From the NCBI GenBank assembly GCA_038147195.1, contig JAYQTB010000004.1, positions 1,984,001 through 2,048,000 of the forward strand: DNA of 64,000 nt, given 5' to 3'. A program made the position numbers and the translations under genes. Shown piece by piece: positions 35,519 to 44,424 of this stretch (the stretch's first letter is position 1; each line of letters begins with the position of its first letter). This stretch comes from Eutrophocola salsuginis. Lineage in GTDB: Bacteria > Pseudomonadota > Gammaproteobacteria > Pseudomonadales > Pseudohongiellaceae. The notes under the pieces were generated by a model. The model ran no database searches. It was not told where the DNA came from and saw nothing but the letters and a program-made list of their open reading frames with translations.

Positions 35519-36910
35519 TTACTTCTTGCGCCATGAACCTTCGACGTAAGAGTCGCGAACGACTTCTGCGTAAGGAACGGGCGAGACGCGTGCACGTATG
35601 TTGATGGACGTGCTGCTGTCTTCAACGGTGGTCTTTTCAGTCGCGTGCTCTTCACCCCATACCAGGACTACTTCGGTGCCGATATCGATATTGGAGTCAA
35701 CCGTACCCAGTGACAGACAGCTGCGCTCGTTGTAGCTGTAGCCGGAGAACATTGACAGACCGACTACCTCGTCCCCACCCAGGATGGTGTCGAAAGAGGA
35801 GTTGCCGTAGTTGGCAATCGGGATGTTGATGTACTTGGCATGCTTGCCCTTCTCGAACATGGAAGCATAAGCGGCGACCACGTCATCCTTGTTCCAGGCG
35901 AAGGTTACCTTTTTGCGGTGATTATTGTTCTGCATCTTTTCAAGGGCTTCGCGGCCTATGAAATCATGGTCGAACTTGATGAACGGACCGTAACCCAGCT
36001 CGTACGGGGTGGTGTAGTAGTCTTCGACATTGTCGGAAACGTAGGAACCGGCAATCGCTGCGGTGCCTTCGTAGCTGGCCGCAGGCAGCCATTCACGGTA
36101 GGACTTCATGCGCTCGTCGGTGTAAACGGCGGGTAGCGGCGATGGAATCCAGCCACTTTCAAGAGTGTTGGAAGCGTAGGCGTTTGAGCCTACGGGCACG
36201 ATACCGAATTCTGCACCAGCTTCCAGGATCGCGTTTTTGACGCGTTCGCCATCATCATACGGTCCCCAGATTTCCAGACCCGGTGCGCCGGCCATGCCGT
36301 GACGCAGGGTGCGAACCTTGGTTCCGCCGATATTCATGTCGGCCATGTTGAAGAATTTCAGCTGTTCCAGCTTGCCACCGTGCAGCTTTTCAATTATCGG
36401 CCAGGCATTGGGGCCCTGGATCTGATAACGATAAGAAATACGGGTTACCGGCTTGCCCATTGGGCGTGAGGGTGAGCGGTCATCGTGAATGATTTCAACG
36501 TCGTAGCCGCCGGTTTCTGCGTGGAAGCGAATCCAGTTGGCAGAAGGAGCGCGGCCTACGAATACCAGGTTGTTCTGTTCCAGGTGGAACAGGATGCCGT
36601 CACCTATAACGTGGCCTGAATAACTTACAGGAACGTACTGCTTGGCACGGTTGACCGGGAAGTTCTCGAAGCTGTTGATCGCGGTATCTGACAGCAGTTT
36701 GATGGCGTCTGGGCCCTTGATGTAGATGTCCACCATATGGTGCGACTGGTCGAACAATACTGCTGATTCGCGCCATGCTTCCTGCTCACTACGCCAGTTG
36801 TGGAATTCAGGTGCTACAACAGGATAGACGTAAGCGCCTATCTTTGAGTTGCGCATCATATCAACCGGGTTGCCAACACTCTGCAATAAGTCTTCTAAGC
36901 TCTTGCTCAT
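35519..36910 (-). CDS. GcvT-like THF-dependent demethylase (LigM/DesA-like)
   Basis: A 463-residue protein of the aminomethyltransferase (GcvT) fold. Its start (MSKSLEDLLQSVGNPVDMMR), its length and motifs such as LFDQSHHMVDIYIKGPDA resemble LigM-type O-demethylases that transfer methyl from vanillate or 3-O-methylgallate to tetrahydrofolate, and more distantly DMSP demethylase DmdA. The last segment (PYAEVVRDSYVEGSWRKK) is also LigM-like. The family is clear, but the substrate is not. It is transcribed toward the secreted-protein gene; an aldehyde dehydrogenase gene on the same strand is 138 bases upstream. Confidence 0.8.
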   Translation of the reverse strand: MSKSLEDLLQSVGNPVDMMRNSKIGAYVYPVVAPEFHNWRSEQEAWRESAVLFDQSHHMVDIYIKGPDAIKLLSDTAINSFENFPVNRAKQYVPVSYSGHVIGDGILFHLEQNNLVFVGRAPSANWIRFHAETGGYDVEIIHDDRSPSRPMGKPVTRISYRYQIQGPNAWPIIEKLHGGKLEQLKFFNMADMNIGGTKVRTLRHGMAGAPGLEIWGPYDDGERVKNAILEAGAEFGIVPVGSNAYASNTLESGWIPSPLPAVYTDERMKSYREWLPAASYEGTAAIAGSYVSDNVEDYYTTPYELGYGPFIKFDHDFIGREALEKMQNNNHRKKVTFAWNKDDVVAAYASMFEKGKHAKYINIPIANYGNSSFDTILGGDEVVGLSMFSGYSYNERSCLSLGTVDSNIDIGTEVVLVWGEEHATEKTTVEDSSTSINIRARVSPVPYAEVVRDSYVEGSWRKK

Positions 36911-37048
36911 TGTTGTTGATATCCTCTAAGTTTTGGGGTCGAAAAAAAGGCGCTACGATACAGCGAAAGGCCCTTTTTTGCAATGCCAAACAGGCCTCAC
37001 AACGCCTGACACAGTGGCACAAACCCATGGTTTTATAGAAACGTGTAT

Positions 37049-38479
37049 TTATGCTGCCGGGGTATAACCGAGCAATGATTTGTACTCCAGAAACTCTCCG
37101 AATGCCTGGTCGCTGAACTCCCTGCCATTGCCGGATTGCTTGTATCCGCCGAAGGGCGCGTTCAGGTCGAGGCCCGCATTGTTGATACTGATGTATCCTG
37201 CACGAATCTTCGCTGCCACCTTGCGGGCATGGTCGATATCCTGGCTGTGGACGTAGCCGCCCAGGCCGTATTCGGTGTCATTGGCGATGGCGATGGCTTC
37301 TTCCTCGGTGTCATAGCCAATGATGCTGAGAACCGGTCCAAAAATCTCTTCCCGGGCGATCTCCATGTCATTTTTCACATTGCGGAACACCGTCGGCTTT
37401 ACGAAATAACCTTTCTCCAGCCCTTCCGGCTTACCCTCACCCCCCGTGACCAATTCGGCGCCCTGCTCCACGCCGCTGTGAATCAGGCGCTGGATCTTTT
37501 CCCATTGGGGCTGGGAAATGACCGGGCCCATCCTGCAGTCCGCCTTGGGATCGCCGGGCGTCCAGCTTTCGGCCGCCTCCTTGGCAATGGCGCAGACCTG
37601 GTCCATCAGCTTGTTTGGCACGAGCATCCTTGTCGGTGCGCGACAGGATTGACCTGAATTCATCATGACTCCGTTGATTCCCCCGGTCACTGCCTTTTCC
37701 AGGTCAGCGTCATCGAGAATGATGTTGGGACTTTTGCCGCCCAGTTCCTGGTGCACGCGCTTAACGGTCTTCGCCGCTGCCTCGGCAACGGCGATACCGG
37801 CGCGGGTAGAGCCGGTGATAGACACCATGTCCACTTTCGGGTGCATGGCGATGGCTTGGCCCACTTCGGGTCCAAGACCGTTGACTAGGTTGAAGACACC
37901 GGCCGGCACACCGGCGGCAGCCAGGACCTCGGTGAAAATACCGGCAGAGAACGGCGCGATTTCGGACGGCTTGACCACGACGGTGCAGCCCACGGCTAGG
38001 GCCGGCGCCACCTTGGCGCAGAGCTGGTGGATGGGCCAATTCCATGGGGTGATGAAGCCGCAAACGCCGATCGGCTCGCGGGCAACCCGGCTGGTACCGC
38101 GGTCTTCCTCAAACTTGAAGGTTTCCAGCACCTTGATGGCGGTCTTGAAGTGGTTGACGCCGATGGCGGCCTGGGTGCCGTCAGCCAGCCATTTCGGGGC
38201 GCCCATTTCCACGGTGATAGCCTCGCCCAGTTCCGGCAGGCGCTTTTCAAATTCGGAGACGATGCGGTTAAGTATGGCCAGGCGTTCTTCACGGGTGGTC
38301 GATGACCAGTTGTTAAAGGCTTTGGCGGCGGCATTCACGGCCTTGTCCACGTCAGCCGCACTGCCCAGGCTGATATGGCCGGCGACTTCTTCGGTAGCGG
38401 GATCGATGACGTCCAGTGATTTGGGAGTGACAGGGTCTACCCATTCGCCGTTGATATAGAACTGCATGTAATCACGCAT
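37049..38479 (-). CDS. Aldehyde dehydrogenase family protein
   Basis: NAD(P)-dependent aldehyde dehydrogenase of 476 residues. The general base is in QELGGKSPNIIL (Glu near residue 246), the catalytic Cys in NSGQSCRAPTRM (about residue 280), and the Rossmann segment is SITGSTRAGIAVAEAA. The N-terminal segment FYINGEWVDPVTP and the C-terminal GGYKQSGNGREF are standard. The aldehyde cannot be named; being upstream of the LigM-like gene and near the PQQ dehydrogenase suggests a role in oxidising a product of these enzymes. Confidence 0.9.
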   Translation of the reverse strand: MRDYMQFYINGEWVDPVTPKSLDVIDPATEEVAGHISLGSAADVDKAVNAAAKAFNNWSSTTREERLAILNRIVSEFEKRLPELGEAITVEMGAPKWLADGTQAAIGVNHFKTAIKVLETFKFEEDRGTSRVAREPIGVCGFITPWNWPIHQLCAKVAPALAVGCTVVVKPSEIAPFSAGIFTEVLAAAGVPAGVFNLVNGLGPEVGQAIAMHPKVDMVSITGSTRAGIAVAEAAAKTVKRVHQELGGKSPNIILDDADLEKAVTGGINGVMMNSGQSCRAPTRMLVPNKLMDQVCAIAKEAAESWTPGDPKADCRMGPVISQPQWEKIQRLIHSGVEQGAELVTGGEGKPEGLEKGYFVKPTVFRNVKNDMEIAREEIFGPVLSIIGYDTEEEAIAIANDTEYGLGGYVHSQDIDHARKVAAKIRAGYISINNAGLDLNAPFGGYKQSGNGREFSDQAFGEFLEYKSLLGYTPAA

Positions 38480-38814
38480 CGTAGAAAAAACTCCTTATAT
38501 TCAGAATGGATTCAGTTCTGCCCCATATTGTCGGGGCCTGTAAAATCGGGGGTGCAAGTATAAACATCCCCGTCTTAATAGGCCACGATTCGGTGTCTGA
38601 TGGATGCAGGCAGAATCGCCAACTTAGGGGGGTTACAGCCAGCGCCGGCAAGACTGCTGAGGCAACTAAATAATATTATTCATAATTTCAGTGAGTTATA
38701 CATTAATCCAAGGTCGGTAAGGTTCATGCGACACCCATGTGGTGAGCGTTTTTTCGCACCCCTGTCAGGGAATTCGTTGAAGGTGTGTGAAAATTTCAAC
38801 TTTTGAACACGCAC
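38480..38814. other. Intergenic region upstream of the aldehyde dehydrogenase
   Basis: About 335 bases. A plus-strand frame at 38600-38806 (68 residues) has no ribosome-binding site and no recognisable content and is not called. The region presumably carries the promoters of the divergent genes. Confidence 0.25.
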
Positions 38815-38955
38815 ATGCGTAATAGGCAAAAAAAGACCGACAACCTCCGCGGTGGACGTCGTTACAGCGAGGACAAGAACCTCGATTACCTTTATCGTGA
38901 GAGTGCCATGGATTTATTAGATGAAGACTTCGAAGTGGATATCGATGTCGAGTAA
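38815..38955 (+). CDS. Small charged protein of unknown function
   Basis: A 46-residue reading frame from an ATG at 38815. It begins MRNRQKKTDNLRGGRRYSED, is basic in its first half, and continues with KNLDYLYRESAM and an acidic end (DLLDEDFEVDIDVE). The strong division into a basic and an acidic half, and the protein-like content, suggest a genuine small gene. It faces the convergent pgpA, with about 80 bases between. There is no clear ribosome-binding site, so the call is moderate. Confidence 0.45.
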   Translation: MRNRQKKTDNLRGGRRYSEDKNLDYLYRESAMDLLDEDFEVDIDVE

Positions 38956-39036
38956 AGCATTAAGCTAGCTGGGTCTGGTGACATTCCCCACTCCCACAAT
39001 CCAGCAAATCAAAACGTCCCGGCGGCTTAATTTATT

Positions 39037-39525
39037 TCAGAATCCGGTAAAGTACATCCCAAGTTGGATGACAATCGCGGCGTAGAGTCCTGCGATGGCA
39101 TCATCCAACATGATGCCGAAACCACCGTGTACTTTCATGTCGAGCCAACCGATGGGCCAGGGTTTAACGATATCGAAAAACCGGAAGGCAACAAAACCTG
39201 CCAGCATCCAGTGCCAGGTCAGCGGCACCAGTATCATGGTAATCCAGTAGCCGACGAATTCATCCCAGACGATACCGCCGTGGTCATGCACACCCAGGTC
39301 CCGTGCTGTTTTTCCGCACAGGTAGATGCCAAACAGGAAGGCGGCAACGATCATGGAGATGTAGACCACAAGGTTGAAAGCCACCTGGACCATCAGGAAA
39401 TGCAGCGGAATCGCCACCAGCGTACCGACCGTACCCGGGGCTTTCGGGGCGAGTCCGGCCCCGAAACCGAAGGCCAGACAGTGTGCCGGATTGGTCAGTA
39501 TGGCGGCGGGTGCTGGTTTCATCAT
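39037..39525 (-). CDS. pgpA: Phosphatidylglycerophosphatase A
   Basis: Removes phosphate from phosphatidylglycerophosphate to give phosphatidylglycerol at the inner membrane. The 162-residue protein has the family segment GFGAGLAPKAPGTVGTLVAI near residue 23, the acidic motif GIVWDEFVGYWITM near 85, and about four hydrophobic helices with GIMLDDAIAGLYAA near 136. Its start overlaps the thiL stop by four bases (ATGA). It ends the nrdR-rib-nusB-thiL operon, a common arrangement. Confidence 0.93.
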   Translation of the reverse strand: MMKPAPAAILTNPAHCLAFGFGAGLAPKAPGTVGTLVAIPLHFLMVQVAFNLVVYISMIVAAFLFGIYLCGKTARDLGVHDHGGIVWDEFVGYWITMILVPLTWHWMLAGFVAFRFFDIVKPWPIGWLDMKVHGGFGIMLDDAIAGLYAAIVIQLGMYFTGF

Positions 39526-40499
39526 TTAAAATGTTGGTAACCACTGACGGCGAAGGTTGTCGGCTTGTCTAAGGCATCCAGGCATTCGATTCTGTCACCA
39601 TCAGTAATTATACCAATCCTGGTCAGCGGCACGTCGAGCATCCCGCCTAGTGACACCAGGTCCTGTTCCCGGGCAGGGCTAACCGTCAGCAGTAATTCGT
39701 AATCATCACCGCCCGTCACGGCCAAGGCAAGTGCTTCGGCTTTTGGCTGGTATTGCTTGAGGGGCGTACCAAGGGGAATCGCTGCCAGTGACAGCTGTGC
39801 ACCGGTACAACTGAGCCTGCAAATATGTCCCAGGTCGGCCAGTAGACCGTCGGAAATATCGATGCCAGCGGAGACGACACCGGCCGCGGCATGACCCAGC
39901 GCCAGTTTCGGTTTGGGTCGGTAAAAAGCCTGTTCACAGCGGGTGCGTGCAACGGAGTCCATGTCCCTGCCCGACAGCAATTCCCTGATCGCGAATGCCG
40001 CGATGCCCAACGTTCCGGTGACATACACGGCATCGCCGGGGTTCGCGCCGCTGCGCATGATCGTCTTGCCAGCATCGACCAGGCCATTAACCTGGATCGT
40101 GATGGCCAGGGGGCCCCGGGTGGTGTCGCCGCCAAGCAGCGGACAACCGAATTGAGTGGCGCATTCCTTCAGGCCCGCACTGAATCCTTCGAGCCAGGAT
40201 TTGTCGGCTGAAGGCAATGTCAGGCCTAGGGTAAAACCGGCCGGCTCTGCGCCCATGGCGGCAAGATCGCTGATGCTGGCACCCAGTGCCCGATAACCGA
40301 CCAGCATAGAATCGGCGCCGGCAGGAAAATGAATTCCTTCGACCATGGTATCCAGTGACATGGCTAGTTCCTTGCCGGTCGGAATGGAAAGCAGTGCGCA
40401 GTCATCTCCAATACCAAGGCGAACGACTTCATTGGGCAATGCTGCCAGGCCCGGCTGGTTGAAGTAGGCCTGGATGATATCGAATTCGGAAAGCATCAT
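39522..40499 (-). CDS. thiL: Thiamine-monophosphate kinase
   Basis: Phosphorylates thiamine monophosphate to the active diphosphate cofactor. From the ATG at 40499 the protein is 325 residues. Motifs include LGIGDDCALL near residue 26 and the Mg-binding SLDTMVEGIHFPAG near 46. LLGGDTTRGPLAI near 119 and DISDGLLADLGHI near 212 follow. An open extension of 43 codons upstream lies mostly inside nusB and is Ser/Pro-rich shadow sequence, so the start after the nusB stop is preferred. It makes TPP that transketolase elsewhere in the window needs. Confidence 0.94.
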   Translation of the reverse strand: MMLSEFDIIQAYFNQPGLAALPNEVVRLGIGDDCALLSIPTGKELAMSLDTMVEGIHFPAGADSMLVGYRALGASISDLAAMGAEPAGFTLGLTLPSADKSWLEGFSAGLKECATQFGCPLLGGDTTRGPLAITIQVNGLVDAGKTIMRSGANPGDAVYVTGTLGIAAFAIRELLSGRDMDSVARTRCEQAFYRPKPKLALGHAAAGVVSAGIDISDGLLADLGHICRLSCTGAQLSLAAIPLGTPLKQYQPKAEALALAVTGGDDYELLLTVSPAREQDLVSLGGMLDVPLTRIGIITDGDRIECLDALDKPTTFAVSGYQHFK

Positions 40500-40509
40500 G
40501 TGCGCCAGT

Positions 40510-40962
40510 CTAGGCGCCGGCATTGATTTCGACGTTGCGGATCTGGCGGGCGAGCTTGTCGAGTACGCCGTTGACATACTTGTGGCTGTCGGTGGCACCG
40601 TAGGTCTTGGCCAGTTCGATGCATTCATTGATGACGACGCGATAGGGAATGTCTATGCGCCGTGACAATTCAAATGCGCCGAGGCGCAGGATGGCCAACT
40701 CGATGGGATTCAGTTGCTTCAGATCACGGTCCAGGTGCGGTTTGATGGCGTCATCGAGCTCGGCGGCATACCGGGCGATACCGGTGAAGACTTCATGGAA
40801 GTAGTCCCAGTCAATCTTGCCGGTGTTGTCCGCCCGATACTGAGCCTCGATGTCTTTGAGGGGGTAATCGGAGATCTGCCACTGGTACAACGCCTGCACC
40901 AGCAGACTGCGCGCCTTTTTTCGGTGGGCGATTTTTAGCTTTTCAGAGGTTTCCTCAGTCAT
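40510..40962 (-). CDS. nusB: Transcription antitermination factor NusB
   Basis: RNA-binding protein that works with NusE (S10) in rRNA antitermination. The 150-residue protein has the helical N-terminal segment RKKARSLLVQALYQWQIS, and the C-terminal ELSRRIDIPYRVVINECIEL and KYVNGVLDKLARQIR typical of NusB. It follows ribH by ten bases, the standard order ribH-nusB-thiL. Confidence 0.95.
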   Translation of the reverse strand: MTEETSEKLKIAHRKKARSLLVQALYQWQISDYPLKDIEAQYRADNTGKIDWDYFHEVFTGIARYAAELDDAIKPHLDRDLKQLNPIELAILRLGAFELSRRIDIPYRVVINECIELAKTYGATDSHKYVNGVLDKLARQIRNVEINAGA

Positions 40963-40972
40963 GTCGACGTAC

Positions 40973-41446
40973 TCAAGATAACGCGTCGAGTTTGCGCTTG
41001 AGGCTGACCATTTCCATGGCGGCTACGGCCGCTTCGGCACCCTTGTTGCCAGCCTTGGTACCGGCACGCTCAATAGCCTGCTCAATGGTATCCACGGTAA
41101 GCACACCATTGATCACTGGCGTGTCGTGCGCCAATGCTAGGTCCGACAGGCAGCGGGCGCTTTCATTGGACACAATTTCAAAATGGTAGGTGGCTCCGCG
41201 GATGACGGCGCCGAGTGCAATGACGGCATCGAAGGCATTGGAAACTAGCGCACTCTTGGCGGCCAAGGGAATTTCCAGTGCACCAGGCACGCGAATTACC
41301 GTGATGTTGGCGTCGGCTACACCATGTTTCCTGAGCGCCTCTAGGGCACCTGCTTCTAGGCTGTCTACGATGTAACTGTTGAAACGCGACACGACCAGCA
41401 CAAAGTTGGCGACAGTTCCGGCAAATTCACCTACAAGGGTTTTCAC
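40973..41446 (-). CDS. ribH: 6,7-dimethyl-8-ribityllumazine synthase
   Basis: Condenses the pyrimidine and the butanone phosphate to give lumazine in riboflavin synthesis. The 157-residue protein has RFNSYIVDSLEAGALEAL near residue 21, PGALEIPLAAKSAL near 55, LGAVIRGATYHFEIVSNESA near 77 and GVLTVDTIEQAIERAGTKAG near 114. It forms icosahedral assemblies in relatives. It follows ribBA by 37 bases. Identity is secure. Confidence 0.96.
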   Translation of the reverse strand: MKTLVGEFAGTVANFVLVVSRFNSYIVDSLEAGALEALRKHGVADANITVIRVPGALEIPLAAKSALVSNAFDAVIALGAVIRGATYHFEIVSNESARCLSDLALAHDTPVINGVLTVDTIEQAIERAGTKAGNKGAEAAVAAMEMVSLKRKLDALS

Positions 41447-41483
41447 TATATCTATATTCCTATTTTTGGGCTGACATTAGCGA

Positions 41484-42599
41484 TCACTCGCAGGGAATGT
41501 ATTCCACGACCTCGAGATCGAAACCGGAAATGGCGTATTTCGTGGGGTAGCTCAAAAGCCGCATCTTGCCTACGCCCACATCACGCAGTATCTGCGATCC
41601 CGTGCCGACATTTAGGTAGATACCGTGAGGTGCCGCTGCCTGCACATCATGGTCGCTCAGCTTGTCGATCGTCGCGAGCCGCGACATCAAATCTTTTCCG
41701 CCTGTTTCGTTGGCCAATACTACCACAACGCCCTTGCCTTCCTGATTAATGCGATTCATGGCCCTGTGCAGCGACCAGCTCGGCTGTGCGGGATTGCCGA
41801 TGCCCAGCAGGTCCCTCACAGTGTCGGCGACGAGTACGCGTGCCAGCGTGGGTTCGTCCTCACTGATATCCCCTTTCACTAGCGCCAAGTGCACGGGGCT
41901 GCCTTCCTTGATCAAATCGCGGTAACAGTAAACATTGAATTCCCCATGTTCAGTTTGCAGTTTGTACTCCTGCACACGCTCGATTGTCCTCTCGTTAGCT
42001 ATTCGGTAATGGATGAGGTCCATGATCGTGCCGATCTTCAAGTTATGCTGCGCGGCGAATTTTTCCAGGTCGTCCTTGCGTGCCATGGAACCGTCTTCGT
42101 TCATGATTTCGCAGATGGCCGATGCCGGGGTCAGGCCAGCTAGTTTGGCCAGGTCACATCCTGCCTCGGTATGACCGGCACGGCGCAGCACACCGCCCTC
42201 GTTGGCCATGACTGGAAAGATATGTCCCGGCTGGATAATGTCTTCAGGCCTGGCATCGATAGCGACGGCAGCCTGGATGGTGCGCGCACGGTCGGCAGCC
42301 GAAATACCGGTGGTGACACCGCTGGATGCCTCGATAGAGACGGTAAAGTTGCAGCCGAACGGCGAAGCGCTGGTTTCCACCATTAAGGGCAGCTTGAGTT
42401 GTCGGCAGCGATCCCGCGTCAGTGTGAGGCAGACCAGTCCGCGAGCGTGTTTGGCCATAAAGTTGATGTCTTCAGGGCGCACCTTTTCCGCGGCGATGAT
42501 CAGGTCGCCTTCGTTCTCGCGATCCTCGTCGTCCATCAGGACGACCATCTTGCCCTGCCGGAAATCTTCGATGATCTCTTCGATACTGTTCAACTTCAT
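41484..42599 (-). CDS. ribBA: 3,4-dihydroxy-2-butanone-4-phosphate synthase with degenerate RibA-like domain
   Basis: The N-terminal 200 residues are a complete RibB: the acidic metal site LMDDEDRENEGDLIIAAE near residue 21, SIEASSGVTTGISAADRART near 88 and GHTEAGCDLAKLAG near 146. The C-terminal 170 residues have the RibA fold (YRDLIKEGSPVHLALVKGDI) but the zinc-binding cysteines of GTP cyclohydrolase II are absent where expected. The second domain is thus probably inactive or regulatory, as in many gammaproteobacterial RibB-X proteins. A separate ribA is then needed elsewhere. The start overlaps ribE by four bases. Confidence 0.93.
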   Translation of the reverse strand: MKLNSIEEIIEDFRQGKMVVLMDDEDRENEGDLIIAAEKVRPEDINFMAKHARGLVCLTLTRDRCRQLKLPLMVETSASPFGCNFTVSIEASSGVTTGISAADRARTIQAAVAIDARPEDIIQPGHIFPVMANEGGVLRRAGHTEAGCDLAKLAGLTPASAICEIMNEDGSMARKDDLEKFAAQHNLKIGTIMDLIHYRIANERTIERVQEYKLQTEHGEFNVYCYRDLIKEGSPVHLALVKGDISEDEPTLARVLVADTVRDLLGIGNPAQPSWSLHRAMNRINQEGKGVVVVLANETGGKDLMSRLATIDKLSDHDVQAAAPHGIYLNVGTGSQILRDVGVGKMRLLSYPTKYAISGFDLEVVEYIPCE

Positions 42600-43258
42600 T
42601 GCTTGTCACCGGCAAAACCGCAGCGCACCAGCTGGTCCATGGTTACTTCTGAAACGGCTGTTTCAAGATCCCCGGTTACAAGCCGTTCTAGGTAGCGGCT
42701 GATGATGTCTACTTCCAGGTTGACCTTGTCGCTGGGTTTCAGGTTGCCGAAAGTGGTGACCTGCGCGGTATGCGGAATGATGTTGACGCTAAAGCGATCG
42801 CCTGCCACGGAGTTAACGGTCAGGCTAATGCCTTCCAGGCACACGGAGCCCTTGGTGGCGATGTATTTTTGCAGATGCGCAGGGACCCGGAAGTCGAGTC
42901 GCTCGCTGCGGCCATCTGGCTTGCGACCAACCAGCTCGGCCAGGCCGTCGACATGACCACTGACGATGTGACCGCCGAAACGACTAGCAGGTTGCATGGC
43001 CTTTTCCAAATTGACCATAGCACCGGATTGCAAGGTCGCGAAGGAGGTGAGCGACACGGTCTCGTTGGAGATATCCACGGTGAAACTGCTGTCGGCCATA
43101 GTAATGACGGTTAGACACACCCCGCTGACACAGATGCTGTCACCGATACCGACATCGGAAAAATCCAGTGTATCTGAAGTGATTTCGGCACGCAGATCGC
43201 CACCGACCTGTTCCAGACCAGTGATCTCGCCAGTTGCTTCGATAATGCCCGTGAACAT
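42596..43258 (-). CDS. ribE: Riboflavin synthase alpha subunit
   Basis: Dismutates two lumazine molecules to riboflavin. The 220-residue protein starts MFTGIIEATGEI and consists of two lumazine-binding repeats: the first with ICVSGVCLTVI and FGGHIVSGHVDG, the second with VCLEGISLTVNSVAG and IIPHTAQVTTFG. Length is typical. It overlaps ribBA by four bases (ATGA) and follows ribD closely, so translation is coupled. Confidence 0.95.
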   Translation of the reverse strand: MFTGIIEATGEITGLEQVGGDLRAEITSDTLDFSDVGIGDSICVSGVCLTVITMADSSFTVDISNETVSLTSFATLQSGAMVNLEKAMQPASRFGGHIVSGHVDGLAELVGRKPDGRSERLDFRVPAHLQKYIATKGSVCLEGISLTVNSVAGDRFSVNIIPHTAQVTTFGNLKPSDKVNLEVDIISRYLERLVTGDLETAVSEVTMDQLVRCGFAGDKQ

Positions 43259-43263
43259 GACTG

Positions 43264-44376
43264 TCAGGGTGCCTTTTTGATGCGGGAGCGCATTCTACAA
43301 TCTTTTCCCAGCATTACCACATCACACACCTCCAGCGCGATATGATCGGACAACTTGGTCTTGCCCCGCAGGTTGAACAACGGCCTGGCATCACTGCCCA
43401 GCAGCTTGGGTGCGATATAGGTGATCACTTCATCCACAAGGCAGGCATCAAGCATGGCACCGGCGAGTTCCGCGCCGGTTTCCAGCAGGATGTCGTTACA
43501 TTGTTTTTCCAGCGCGAGATAACGCAGCAAAGCTTCCAGGTCGACCCGGCCGCCGGTGTTTGCACAGGGCAGCAGGATGACATTGTCACGGGCTAGCTCA
43601 CGCTGTTTGTCGGCGAGCAGGTCGCTGCTGGTCACTGCGGTTGCCACCATGACCTCGCCGGGTAATTGAAGAGTTCTGGCGCCAGGCGGAATACGCAGGC
43701 GTGAATCGACGATCACCCGTAACGGCTGCATGATATTAACGCCTTCGTAGCGCGCATCCAGGCCGGGATCATCGGCGATAACGGTTTCGATACCGCTCAT
43801 GACCACGCCACTTTGTGCGCGCAACTTATGCAAGTCTTCGCGGGCTTCGAGCCCTGTGATCCACTTGCTTTCGCCACTGGCCATGGCGGTACGACCGTCA
43901 AGGCTCATCGCCAGCTTGCAGCGTACGTAAGGCAGCCCTTCGCGCATGCGTTTGACGAATCCGAGGTTGAGCGCTTCGGCCTCGTCAGGCAACACGGGTC
44001 CGTCCACCTGGATGCCGGCAGCTCGCAGTTTATTGAGGCCTTTGCCCGACACATCGGGATTAGGATCGACCATGCCGTAAACTACGCGCGCGATCCCCGC
44101 GTCAATGACGGCATCGGCACACGGGCCGGTACGACCGATATGCGAGCAGGGTTCTAGGGTGACATAGAGCGTGGCGCCCCTAGCGCGATCACCGGCATTT
44201 TTCAGGGCAACTATCTCGGCATGTTCCTGCCCAGCCCGTTCATGGAAACCTTCGGCAATGATGGTATCCCCGCTGACGAGGACGGCGCCGACCACGGGAT
44301 TGGGTTTGGCGGTAAAGCGACCGACCTCGGCGAGACCGAGACAACGCTGCATGTAATGGATATCGGCCTGGGACAT
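43264..44376 (-). CDS. ribD: Bifunctional pyrimidine deaminase/reductase RibD
   Basis: Two early steps of riboflavin synthesis in one protein. The 370-residue product has a cytidine-deaminase-like zinc site (His in GQEHAEIVALKNAG near residue 52, Cys in TLEPCSHIGRTGPCADA near 76) and a dihydrofolate-reductase-like domain with KLAMSLDGRTAMASGESKWI near 155 and VIVDSRLRIPPGART near 220. The ATG at 44376 is preferred; a GTG at 44424, just after nrdR, would add 16 unusual residues. It follows nrdR. Confidence 0.94.
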   Translation of the reverse strand: MSQADIHYMQRCLGLAEVGRFTAKPNPVVGAVLVSGDTIIAEGFHERAGQEHAEIVALKNAGDRARGATLYVTLEPCSHIGRTGPCADAVIDAGIARVVYGMVDPNPDVSGKGLNKLRAAGIQVDGPVLPDEAEALNLGFVKRMREGLPYVRCKLAMSLDGRTAMASGESKWITGLEAREDLHKLRAQSGVVMSGIETVIADDPGLDARYEGVNIMQPLRVIVDSRLRIPPGARTLQLPGEVMVATAVTSSDLLADKQRELARDNVILLPCANTGGRVDLEALLRYLALEKQCNDILLETGAELAGAMLDACLVDEVITYIAPKLLGSDARPLFNLRGKTKLSDHIALEVCDVVMLGKDCRMRSRIKKAP

Positions 44377-44424
44377 AATTTGGAGTCGGGGTGGCTGGAC
44401 GTTAAATCCCTGGGCAGGGGACAC

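Noticed and set aside
38600..38806. 68-codon frame before the small charged protein gene
   Set aside because: No ribosome-binding site and no protein-like pattern.
43259..44424. FMN riboswitch in the riboflavin operon
   Set aside because: No gap in the operon is long enough and no conserved core was seen; the genes are closely coupled.
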